NCBI GenBank assembly: GCA_003508835.1
Contig: PUFA01000084.1
Coordinates: 434,001 to 498,000 of the forward strand
Direction: 5' to 3'
Length of the DNA: 64,000 nt
Source: Eonycteris spelaea
Taxonomy: Eukaryota > Chordata > Mammalia > Chiroptera > Pteropodidae
In this document: positions 23,970 to 34,087 of the stretch, piece by piece
How positions within the stretch are numbered: position 1 is the first letter of the stretch
How the letters are laid out: every line of letters starts with the position of its first letter
The notes under the pieces: generated by a model
Seen by the model: the letters and a program-made list of their open reading frames with translations, nothing else
Databases searched by the model: none
Told to the model about the DNA's origin: nothing
Translations under genes and position numbers: made by a program

Positions 23970-24610
23970 CATTTTTTATTAATATTTCTATTTATTTGCA
24001 TGTGCATGTATATCTGACTATAAAAGTAAGGTGTGCTTATTATAGAAACTTTAGAAAATCTAGACATTTATTTCTAGTCCTCTTAACATTTTTAGACAAA
24101 CTGAAAGTGTCCTTATATACCATTTTGATTCCTATTTTCATTTTTAACTAAACATCTTTGTTGTGAACTTTCACCATTTCAGAAAATATTCTTCAGCAAT
24201 ACCATTTTGAATGTCAGTATCATATTCAATCATATAGATATTTATACAATGTATTTAGTCATCTCCATATTGTTGGATATTTTATTTCTAATTTTACGCT
24301 ATTATAAATAATAATGGGAGAACTTTTATACTAAATCTTTAGCAAAGTTTCATTTTTTCCATAAATGTGCCTCCTATATTAAAAATTTGCATAATATTAA
24401 TCCTCAGACAGGAATTCCTCGATCAGGTTTTTTTCTAGGGGATATTGTTAAGTCAAAATAATGTCTTCTCACTTAGTTTTAAATTTTATTTTTAAAAGGT
24501 TGTGCCAATTTATACCCTATTAAGCCCTTTGATTTCTGTGGAAAACTTAAGCTACAATGAATCTTTGTAAAGTGATATCCCATACTACCTACGCTGGCTT
24601 TTTGTTTGTT
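23970..24610 (-). mobile_element. Old L1 (L1M-type) 3' region, antisense
   Basis: The + strand reads like the reverse of an L1M 3' UTR: 'aaaagtaaggtgtgcttatta', 'tagaaaatctagacatttattt', 'catctccatattgttggat', 'ataataatgggagaactttt' and 'ggttgtgccaatttatacccta'. It is diverged and non-coding. Confidence 0.6.
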
Positions 24611-26060
24611 TGTTAGATGTTGAAAAAATTCAAAGAGAGTTTTAAGCTGTTAAGAATTGGTAAGCATAATCAACTAACAAGAGCAGAAAATGTGGCAAGG
24701 TAAAACATATAATTTCAGTAAAGCTCATCATTTCAGTTTGGAGGAAGAAAATATAAGTTTTCATAGAACTTCAAGGTTAGAAAGGAACTTAGTAATTCAA
24801 ATATTTGATTTCTAAATTTAAAAAGTAATAATGCAAACGATTCAATTATATAACAAATTAAAACAATAATTTTTTCATATGTTATTGTCATTTGGGGGGG
24901 AAATTAAGAAAATAAGCACAAGAGAACCTAAAGGTAGAGAAAGAAATATATAGAGACCTGTAGAAGAATAATTTCATAGTAAAACAACCATATCTTAAAA
25001 GAATATTTAAGACTTTTAAAACCAGTTAGGGTTTTTGCCACTATAGACTAAATAGTGATGGGAACCTTTGGTATTGTGGAACAAACTGAAGCTGAGAGCA
25101 AGATTCAGATCACAGATCATAGATTCTCTAACCCTGATCCAAATGTTAAAACTACAAACAATTGACATCTTTTCTTGGTTTTGGAATACGGAGACAAGAG
25201 GAAACAGTCCCTTTTAGACCCAGCCTCTGTTGTTTCTTGAAGCTTTGATTCATCATGACTCAGTGATGATTGCCCAAATTTAAATAGGGATGTGCATTTG
25301 TTTCTGTGGTGGCAAACCTGAAATTTAATAATTCCATTACTGAATTAAATTTTTATAATGGCTAACAAAAGGTTAAGATGTTAAGATTTTTTAAGTGTTT
25401 ATATTAATTATTAGCTCTGCTAAAATTGGCATAGTAGAGTCTTAGAGAAAAGCCAGGATGCTGGCATGACTTTGCTTTATTATAAACAAAAGTTCCAAAG
25501 CAGAGTCATGAGTGTAGAAGGATGAGCGACTTCTTGCCTGCCCAATTGCAGACTCTAAGACAAGAGAAAATCATTTAAGTGGGTCCTCTCTGGCCATGCA
25601 GGATAAGCTTTCCATTTCAATCAGCTCCTTGGCTACCTTGGGCTGATAAAATATTGTTCTCTTAACCTATGCCAAACTGAAAAACTTTACAAGTATTTTT
25701 TCAGTAACAGCTAGAGTGATTTATGACTTCTTCTAGCTCTCCTCAGTTAGAAAAACAAATTTTATTTCTCTGCCTCATTCCTTCTCATTATTCACACTCT
25801 GTTGTAATTTGCCATAATCCTTCTTTATTTGATGCAAATATTACTTTATTTTGCATACTTTTTCAAGTGGGTCTGTGTCTAATGTGTTTTAATTATGGAT
25901 ATCAAATTTCTTGGACTTTCTTTTTAAAATGTCCTTTATCATTGTTTTTGTAAACCACCAAAATCATCTCAAAAGCCATCCAACTCCTCAACAAATATAA
26001 TTGTTTTTCATGATGCTTTTTTAAAATTTGAGTGACAAAACCAATGGGAGAGGGAGATAA
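24611..26060. other. Unassigned intergenic sequence
   Basis: About 1.4 kb with no recognised repeat, exon or RNA gene. ORF 25,723-25,953 (plus) has no domain signature. Confidence 0.5.
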
Positions 26061-26064
26061 ATAA

Positions 26065-26315
26065 TAGTGTATTGTTAAGAGCAAGAACTCTGATTTCAGA
26101 CAGACCTGAGTCTGCTACTTATTCAGTGTATGACCTTAGACAAATTATTTAACTTCTCTGTGTTTCAGTTTTCTTATTTATAAAAGGAAGATAAAATTTC
26201 TGGTCTCATCGGATAGTTGTGAAGGTGAAGCGAGAGAATTCTGGCACTCGACACACTGCCTGGCACATAGAAAAACCCCCACATATGTTAGCTATTGTTA
26301 TTTTTTAAGCACCAA
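26065..26315 (+). repeat. MIR SINE, nearly full length
   Basis: The sense MIR pattern occurs in order: 'gcaagaactctgatttcaga', 'gacctgagtctgctacttat', 'gaccttagacaaattatttaac', 'tcagttttcttatttataaaa', 'actgcctggcacatagaaaa' and 'tgttagctattgttatt'. One of the best-preserved MIRs here. Confidence 0.85.
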
Positions 26316-27545
26316 GTGTCTCATATGAATATCAGTGATTATAAAATAATTGTTAAACAAGATGTAATTTTACCAAGAAAATAAAAGACCCTACCATGAA
26401 AATTACCAAAATGCTGTTTGTTATGATTTGGAGCTTAGAAAGTAGGTTGTTGGGTATTCGCATGTTAATAAGTCCTTTAGAAAGAAAATCTTCATAGAAA
26501 CTACAAGCTTAGCATGGTTCAGTTGGGGAGGCCCAGAATAGTAAATCTTGGAAAATAGGCAATTAACTTAGTCAGATCATCTGTTTAATAAACACTGTGT
26601 CTTTAAGTCATATCTTAATGAGAATTTGCTAGCAAAATAGGACAAAGGAAAATGTGTCCATAGATCAAAGATGGTTGAATATATTTAAGGATTTTCAACA
26701 TGGAAACATTCTTCCAAACAGAAATAAAATGTATAAACCCAGTCTCTGTTCAAACTCCAGAATGGAAGAGAGTTGTTACTGTTATTTGCTTGCTTGTTCT
26801 TTGTTGTTGTTTTCTAGGTTCTGTTTTGTTTTGTTTTTTTTCCTCATTAATAACTTTTGGAAATTAGAATAACCATTGGCAGCCACTGATTTCTGATAAT
26901 CCACATGAAATACTCAAAGACTTGCCAATAAATCTGGGGAAAAAAACTTGGAAAAAAAACAATTATTAAGCAAGCTGAGTTCTTTAAACAGCTATGAGGG
27001 GAATAATGTGCCATCATTTCAATAGCAGATGATGAAAATGACAATGCAAATATTGCATTAGTTAATATATGTCTTGGCTGAACTTTTTGTATTTCTCTTC
27101 ATGTAATTGTATATTTTTAAATGAAGGTCGTTCATTATATATATACATAAATGTAATTTAAATTTTACACTACGGTAAGACTTTCCATGTAAGTTAGTTT
27201 ACAAATGAGAAAAAAAAAATAAACCTTTTGTAAGAATACATACCCTAACTCGTAAATTTTAAAATGTGGTTGCCACATTTATAATTCACCAACTCTTATA
27301 GAGACTTCTACAATCCAAGAAGGTTAAAAAGGCTGAAGAAATCAAGGGTAGCAACTACAAAAACATGTATTCTACAGGATGTGAAAAGCAAAGATGTTGA
27401 GGAAGAAGCCTTATTTTCTTTATGCATACCAGGCTTAGTGAAGCCCTTACCCTTAGAAAGTAGGATGAGAAAAAGGGGAAATAGCAAGAATAACTTAAAT
27501 TTGTTTTGTAACCTGTGAAATGGCTTGCAAACATCAATTATTGTC
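26316..27545. other. Unassigned intergenic sequence
   Basis: No recognised exon, RNA gene or repeat family. Contains T-rich simple runs near 26,820-26,840. Confidence 0.5.
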
Positions 27546-27549
27546 TATT

Positions 27550-27610
27550 TTGTTCCAGCAACGTTTAGTACATGGTAGATATTCAATAAATATTTGCTGA
27601 ATGAATAAAT
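27550..27610 (+). repeat. L2 3' terminal fragment
   Basis: 'tagatattcaataaatatttg' followed by 'ctgaatgaataaata' is the L2 3' terminus. Confidence 0.6.
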
Positions 27611-27689
27611 ACTAGTATATGATATTCATGCTTCATGCGAGATCTCAGGCCTGAATTTAAAGATATTATTAAGCCACAAGTTAACTAAA

Positions 27690-28085
27690 ATGCTTCACTT
27701 ATTCAACTAATATGTATTGTGTGCCTATTTTGCGCGAGGTAAAATGCTAAATGTTATAGGGGACCAAAAAGAAAGAGAAAGAAAGGGGGGGGGGAAGGAA
27801 GGAAGGAAGGAAGGAAGGAAGGAAGGAAGGAAGGAAGGAAGGAAGGAAGGAAGGAAGAAGGAAGGAAGGAAGGAAGGGAAAGAAAAGAGGGAAAAAAGAG
27901 AAAGAAAGAAAAAAGTAATACTGTTTGAAAAACTGGTAACTGAATATGGGAGGGTGACAGATATGCAAACAATTAATTATAAAACACTGTTATGATAGTA
28001 ATGTGAATGGTATAAGGAGAATCCTGTGATTGTATTGAAAGAATAATTATTTCTTCCAGGTTTCTCAATGAAGAAGAGGTGAATG
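27690..28085 (-). mobile_element. L2 3' fragment interrupted by a GGAA microsatellite
   Basis: 'cacttattcaactaatatgt' with 'attgtgtgcctattttgcgc' begins a reversed L2 3' end. After the microsatellite, 'gacagatatgcaaacaatta' and 'gttatgatagtaatgtgaatgg' continue in the same order as in L2 at 58,195 and 63,365. Confidence 0.55.
27793..27880. repeat. (GGAA)n microsatellite, 16 uninterrupted units
   Basis: Sixteen perfect GGAA units at 27,793-27,856 are followed by a one-base-short unit and about four more. A G10 run lies just before (27,785-27,794). Tandem GGAA is the core binding motif of ETS-family transcription factors. The repeat yields long low-complexity ORFs on both strands which are not genes. 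Confidence 0.97.
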
Positions 28086-28475
28086 AGTTATGAAGGTTGG
28101 TTTTAGCTCTTCTTGAATCTTTTTCTTAGCTTCTTCAACACATCTCTAGTGCTGATTTTCCTTCTATTTCTCTGAGGTTTCTTTTACCTCCTTCACTGGG
28201 TCATCTTTTTTCCAAACCTCAAGGATTTAAGAACCAAATGGAATATAAGTAAGAAGTGGTAGCTATCACAAATTACTATTTAAAGGAGTTTGGTAGTAAA
28301 GGAAAAGAAGAAAGCAGAGAAAATGAAAAGAGAAATGGGAGGGGCAGGAGGGGTTAGGAATGTATAATATTTTGGAGTAGAGAGGTAAAACCAGAGAACA
28401 AACTATTAAAGATTCAAGAGTGAAGCAAGATAACCAATGAGATAAAGTCATAACCTGCAAAAACTGTTTCATAAC
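28086..28475. other. Unassigned intergenic sequence
   Basis: Contains a purine-rich tract at about 28,295-28,360. May include more L2, but not clearly. Confidence 0.4.
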
Positions 28476-28479
28476 CTTT

Positions 28480-28730
28480 CCATTTTTCCCAACCCTCCAA
28501 CTTCTCTCCCACTACAGCCCCAGCTGATGACTTTGCCCTAAATTAAGAAAATGGAAGCCATTAAATGAGAATGTCCTAGTCTTCCTACCATCATATCATC
28601 AAGACAGTAATAACGTCAGCACCCATCCATGCCACCCTAGTCTCACCCCACCCTTTGGCAATTAAAGAGGAATTTTTCCTACTGACAGCTCTTACCTCCC
28701 ACCTTCTTCCCACCTTCTTACATTTAACTA
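28480..28730 (+). mobile_element. L2 ORF2 fragment, sense
   Basis: 'cccagctgatgactttgccc' followed by 'gaaaatggaagccattaaat' and, after about 50 bases, 'gcacccatccatgcc' matches the L2 ORF2 segment upstream of the reverse transcriptase. No frame is preserved. Confidence 0.55.
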
Positions 28731-29960
28731 CACTTTCCTATTTCTACCAAACTTCATATATGTCTCCTTATTTATCAGTATAACAATTAACCATCCCTGG
28801 GAACCTCTCACCTTCTTTACATGCAAAATTATGATCATTATTCTGATTCTCCAAGCCATGATTGATTTTTTGGAACAAAAATGTTCATGAGAATAAGTCA
28901 TACACAGTTTATGTGAACATAAGATATTTGTTCTATAATAAGAATGTTGAAAGCATAGTGATTTTCTTTCTTTTGCCATACGAGAGAGCGTGCTTTATCA
29001 AGTAGGAAGGAAGAATTAGAAGATTCCTACCTAGCAGAATTGTAATAGGCCTTATTTAGGTTCAGTAAGAATAACAATTTCCTCAGCATATTATTTTTTA
29101 AATCATTTAAACTTCTTTAAAAACCCCAGATTAATACTAAACTAATTACTTTTGAGTTTGCATGGTGTTTCGATTTTCAGATAAAAATAAACAGAAACCC
29201 AGTATTCTTTTCGCTTTGGCATTTAGATTTTTTTTTTAATACAATAAAAAAGCAGACTTGCCTCCTGGGTGTAAGGAGAGCTTTTAGCTGTAAGAGTCAA
29301 TCAATCGGGAAGGGCATTTGTGGGTAGAAGTTGTAAAAAATTGCCAGCTTGACCTTGACAATAATGAAAAGTAATTGAGGCTAGTGGCAATGAGCATTTA
29401 TTTTCCATGTGCCACAGTCTCTTTCACATTTTTTATTTGTTTTAAATTTTTGGCTTCTACCACCCACTCACACATATTCATGTATGTGCACTATTAACAC
29501 TATAATATACGAGTCCTCACAGCTGGTTAAGAAACTTCTTCTAGCAGGCTAACAACATCATTTTGATTCAGTGATGCTGTGCATAATGTAATCTAATAAA
29601 ATAGTGTCATGTGCACGGAAAAACAGTCTGAATAAAAGAATAGTTCACTCACCCAAAGAGGCAGCAACTAGGAATACAGCTATACTAGCAAAATATCCTG
29701 TTTTATATAGCTCAATAGAATTTTGTCTTGCGTATTTTTTTTCATTCCATATATGTGCATTGTGGTGGGTAGATAGAAAATCATAGAATCTCAAGGTTTG
29801 GAAAGATATAAAAGGCCATCTATACCAATCAACTGTCTAAATATTTAAATTACCTCAACATTTCCTGTAAGTGGTCATATAGCTCATATCTGAAACACCT
29901 CCCCCACCCCAACATCCTACTCTCACCTATCACCAACAATGGGAAAAAGAAGTAAAATAC
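28731..29960. other. Unassigned intergenic sequence
   Basis: About 1.2 kb, AT-rich, without recognised exon, RNA gene or repeat family. Confidence 0.5.
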
Positions 29961-29968
29961 CTCTAGAG

Positions 29969-30143
29969 GAGAGGTTTTCAACCTTGGCTGCATAATGAAA
30001 CATCTGTGGGAGTTTTTAAAACTCCCCATCCTGAAGCTACAAACCAGATCAACAAAATCAGAATCTCTGGGTTGGGACCCAGAAGTCAGAATTTTTTAAC
30101 ATCTCTGAAGTGATTCCAAATGCAGCAAAGTTGAGAATCATCT
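29969..30143 (+). mobile_element. MER5A-type hAT-Charlie nonautonomous DNA transposon
   Basis: The element starts 'gagaggttttcaaccttggc' and ends with the near-complementary 'gttgagaatcatct', giving diverged terminal inverted repeats. The middle 'aaaatcagaatctctgggtt' is diagnostic of MER5. It is flanked by 8-base target duplications ctctagag (29,961-29,968) and ctctagaa (30,144-30,151), 7/8 identical, the hAT hallmark. At 175 bases it is nearly full length. It has no coding capacity. Confidence 0.92.
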
Positions 30144-30151
30144 CTCTAGAA

Positions 30152-30850
30152 GCAATACATCTTGAAAATAATAAAATTGTTTTTATAGGAAGCCACAATT
30201 GGCCACTCTGTAACATTTACCTATTGGTCTTAAAGAGATTTTCTTGGAAATTCTCAGCTAAAATTCAGAAAAAGACTCTCTTCTCCTTTCCAGATCAAAA
30301 ATTAAGTAATAGGTTATTTTTTATAAAGCGTGAGTGAAAGGTTCAGAACTATAAGTGACAGGCATCACATATAACTCTCATTTGTTTTTTTAGCCCTTGA
30401 AGGTAAGATCCCTTTCCTTAAACTTCTACACCTGAGCAAAAGAGAATTAGAATAAGTTTCATGTAGAGTCTGGCACTATGGACATGATTCTGTCACTGCT
30501 TCTCTACTCATGAGATGCCTACTCATCTCTTTCTCATGTGAGATATGGTAACATCCAAGTAAACATTTTCTTTTAGGACACTGAATGATGGGCTTCCTCT
30601 ATACTCTAGTAGAGATAATGCAAAGTAACAGTCATGCAAAAATCCTCAGGAATACAAAATCTTGAATACTGTTACCTTCTTTTCTTTTTTTTTTGTTATA
30701 TATATATACACACATACATGATATCTTAAAAACTAAGTGGCCTAAGTCTTGCAGTATCATGTTCTCCTACAGGCTGATTATCAAGTTCATTCATTCTCAG
30801 AAGAAATCATTGTCAAATCTCTAATGGCCTAACTGAACACAGATGGATGG
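30152..30850. other. Unassigned intergenic sequence
   Basis: Includes a T-run and TA/CA simple repeat near 30,680-30,720. Nothing else is recognised. Confidence 0.5.
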
Positions 30851-31100
30851 TGTAGTAATCACCCTTCGGTGTGAAAAACTCTAGAAATATTTAATAACAG
30901 ATAGCACTTCTTTTTCAGTTTCTTTCTTCTCTAACAAACATAGCTTCAATTTGTTCAACTGTCTCTCATAAAACATACCTTTTACTTTCCCTCAATATTT
31001 GGTTACTTTCCTCTTATACTCTCCAGATATAGCTAGCCCTTTTAAATTATAGTTCCCAGAAATATGGAGATGACCATCTTGGTCCTAGATGCTTTAAAAT
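30850..31100 (-). mobile_element. L3/CR1 3' part
   Basis: The + strand text 'agcttcaatttgttcaactg' followed by 'tctctcataaaacatacc' and 'tttggttactttcctcttat' resembles the antisense 3' region of L3/CR1 LINEs. A second L3/CR1 piece with more 5' content lies at 33,080-33,370 in the same orientation, so both may be parts of one element split by an L2. Confidence 0.45.
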
Positions 31101-31289
31101 ACAAATATTCTTACCTGAAAAACTGATAATTAGTTGATCAATGATAGAAAAAAAATACTAACATGAAGAACCATTAAACAACTGATAATCCACTAATGCA
31201 CAATGGTACACTATGACCAGAAGCTTGTAGTATCAGGCCTAAGCAATTAAAAGAATGGAGTCGCTATTAAATTGTGAGTGGGAAACTTA

Positions 31290-33070
31290 GGAAGGAGAAA
31301 GTTCTGAAAGAAGAACAGGTCAGAACTTTGTTTTGGACAGTTAATATCTTGTTTATTAGTTGGTAGTTAGGTATTTAAGTCAGGTATTTAGGGAAGAGGT
31401 CCGAGCTATAAATATTAGAAAGGCATAAATTTGTGAGTCACCAGCATTTAGATGGTATTTAAAGGCATAATTTTGGATGAGATCCCCCAAAGGAATTAGT
31501 ACAGATAGAAAAGAGAAGAGTACAAAGATTGAGCCCTAGGGCATTTGACATAGAGAAGAGAGTAATAACCAGGAAACAAGAAAGAAAAGGAGCAGTCAAT
31601 GAGGTAGTTAAAAAACCACTGGAGTGTGTTTTGCATGCCAAGTGAAGGGAGGGAGTGCTCAACTGTGTCAAATACTGCTGAAAGTCTAATAAGATGAAGA
31701 CTTGAGGTCATGGATAATATTGACAGAAGTGGTTGTGGTGGAGTGGCAAGAGCAAAAGCTTATTTAGAGTAGATTCAGAAAGAATGGTAATAGGAGAAGT
31801 AGAGATCAAGTGTACAAATACCTTTTTCTTTGGGTTTTGCTGTAAAGGAAAGAAGAGAAATGGCAAATAACAGGAGAGGAAGTGAGATCAAGATAAGGGT
31901 GCTTTTGCAGGAGAGATAGAATAAAAACAGCATGTTTGTTTACTATTAAGAAAAATCCATTAGAGAGGAGGAAATCAATGATACATGAGAAGTGGAAAGA
32001 ATATTTGGAAGATTTTCTGTAGGAGAGAAGGGAAAGATCTAGAACACAAGTTGAGGGCCTGACCTTATCTAGAAGTACATGGAGTTAATCCATAATAACA
32101 AAGGAAACATCAGAGTATATGGTCATAGGTGCATTAAGGTGAATAGAAAAGATGGTGTTGCTTTTGGAAATTCTTTAAGTATCATTTTGGTTTCTCAGGA
32201 AAAGAAGAAAAAAGATCAGAAACTAAGCATGAGGATGAGGAAAACCTAACTGTTGGAGGTTTAAGGAGGAAAGAAGAATGAAATAATTAAGCCTAATAGA
32301 GTGGGTGTATAACTGCTAGGCAATATTAAGGTCCCACTTAAGGTTAATGATAATGAACATAAAGTGAAACCAGTCAACATTGTTTTGTGTTTTTCTTTAT
32401 TCATGTTAACTAAACAAATACAGGCATGAAAGAGATATAAATTGATTTTAACCAAGATTGAGGACAAGTGAGAATAATATAATTAGAAAGTAGAAAGAGG
32501 CTGAACATATTGGCAAGGGAGTTAGTATATTTACTATAGAATTCAAGCTGAATAACAAAGAAAGTGAAGACATGAGCAATGAAATAGAGAAAAGTAGGAT
32601 CAATACTTTATTGGTCCTGGTGTGTTTAAAGGATTGTTGGAATTGAGATTTTGGAAGAAATGAACTAGAAAGGTTAGAGGAGATGGTAGTTAGTGTGGAA
32701 AGCTTGACATTGAAATCATGCTAGGGTTTCAGTATTACTAAACACAGGATTTAATATATGACCTATAGAGTGGCTGAGGTGATGTGGGAAAAAAGGTCAC
32801 TGGAAGAGAGGAGGTCAAGAAACTGAAAAATCAGGCAATTGGAAGGATCATCTATGTGTATAAAGAAATCATCAAGAATAAAGACAGCTGTGTTATTGGA
32901 GAGAGTGACAGACATGAGGAAAAGTGATCATCCAGTGGTCAGTACATGACTGCAGACAGGCAGGGTAGTGGGTGGAATCGACATCTAATAACATAAGAAT
33001 CAAATCTTTGGAGGGAGATGGTCTAGAAGTTGTTTTAGATATTTTTTCTTGATCCAATATACTTGGTTTC
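31290..33070 (-). mobile_element. L2 ORF2 fossil including the reverse-transcriptase core
   Basis: The minus strand still shows broken pieces of the L2 reverse transcriptase. Within 31,496-31,711 a frame reads LSAVFDTVEHSLPSLG, the conserved RT region with the first catalytic Asp, and then ends with a damaged version of the GxPQGSxLGPLLF motif (31,510-31,550). The segment 31,430-31,480 is the complement of the region leading to the YADD catalytic box. Farther upstream in element terms (to about 33,070) long collinear similarity to L2 continues. Multiple frameshifts: a dead copy of about 1.8 kb, long for an L2. Length and orientation are seen; the family is assigned from the motifs. Confidence 0.8.
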
Positions 33071-33079
33071 ACCTTCAGC

Positions 33080-33370
33080 TTATCATTGATATATTTGTTT
33101 AACACATTCTATATTTTCATTTGTACTTAGATGAAATTATAGAACAAAGCAAGTCTAAGGATAGAGCTCTCAACCATGTCACTAGAAACTTCACTTCAGG
33201 TAGACATTGACCCATTCATAAACCCAATTAATAATACTATGATTTAATAATTTCATTATCCTGTCCATAAAGATGTCTAGTGATGTGAGACATGGGTTGC
33301 CTTATTGAAGATTTGATATTTTACATCAAGTGCAATGTTTTTCAGGCTAGCTTATGTTGTCCTAATAGTC
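33080..33370 (-). mobile_element. L3/CR1 reverse-transcriptase-region fragment
   Basis: 'cacttcaggtagacattgac' then 'ccattcataaacccaatt' and 'catgggttgccttattgaag' follow the antisense of the CR1-clade RT region ahead of the DFSKAFD motif. It is diverged. See 30,850-31,100 for the probable 3' companion. Confidence 0.5.
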
Positions 33371-34071
33371 CACAGATATACCCTCAGAGGTCCTCAAGTT
33401 CCACATGAGAATTATTCTAATGTTGTCCTTTTATTTTAATAAAAACATTCAAAAAATCAATTCAGACATAATTTGGATGACCGCTATAGAATTGAGAACT
33501 GCCACACTTCTTCTGTTCCTAGGTCTACATTTATCTTTATATTGGTACTAAGAAGTACTACTTTATTTTTTAAAAAAAGAAGGATGCCTTAATACTTAAA
33601 TGATGCATGCATACAAAAAGCAGGCCAAATGACATCATCATGTCCTCTATAAGTGATGATTTTGCAGTGTTTCAAATAAAGAAAAGATGTGGGTGACCTG
33701 AATCATCACATGACATGTGATAGAATGATCACATAGCCTATGGTAGAACTAGAAGATCAGACTCATGGAAATAGCTACCAAATTCACATTGTTAAATAGT
33801 GATTTTAGTTCATCTAAGTGAAATCAACTGTCACATGAAATTAATGGGATAAATTTAAATAATATTGGTTTTATAGCTTTATTAGCATTTGACTGGGTGA
33901 TCTTGATAGTTTTATTTATATTTAATTATCATTAAAATAAAAATAACAAGTAGATTATATCCTCTTTCCCCTTAATAGGGTTTAATTATTTCTCAAGATG
34001 GATAAATATCAGTTTTCCATTTTCTATATATTTCTATATAGACATAATATATATTTAATGACTCTGATTTT
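33371..34071. other. Unassigned intergenic sequence
   Basis: AT-rich; nothing recognised. Confidence 0.5.
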
Positions 34072-34087
34072 AAAAAGTAACAGAGTA

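Noticed and set aside
27717..27995. Lys/Glu/Gly and Phe/Leu/Pro/Ser low-complexity ORFs on both strands
   Set aside because: Translation of the GGAA microsatellite.
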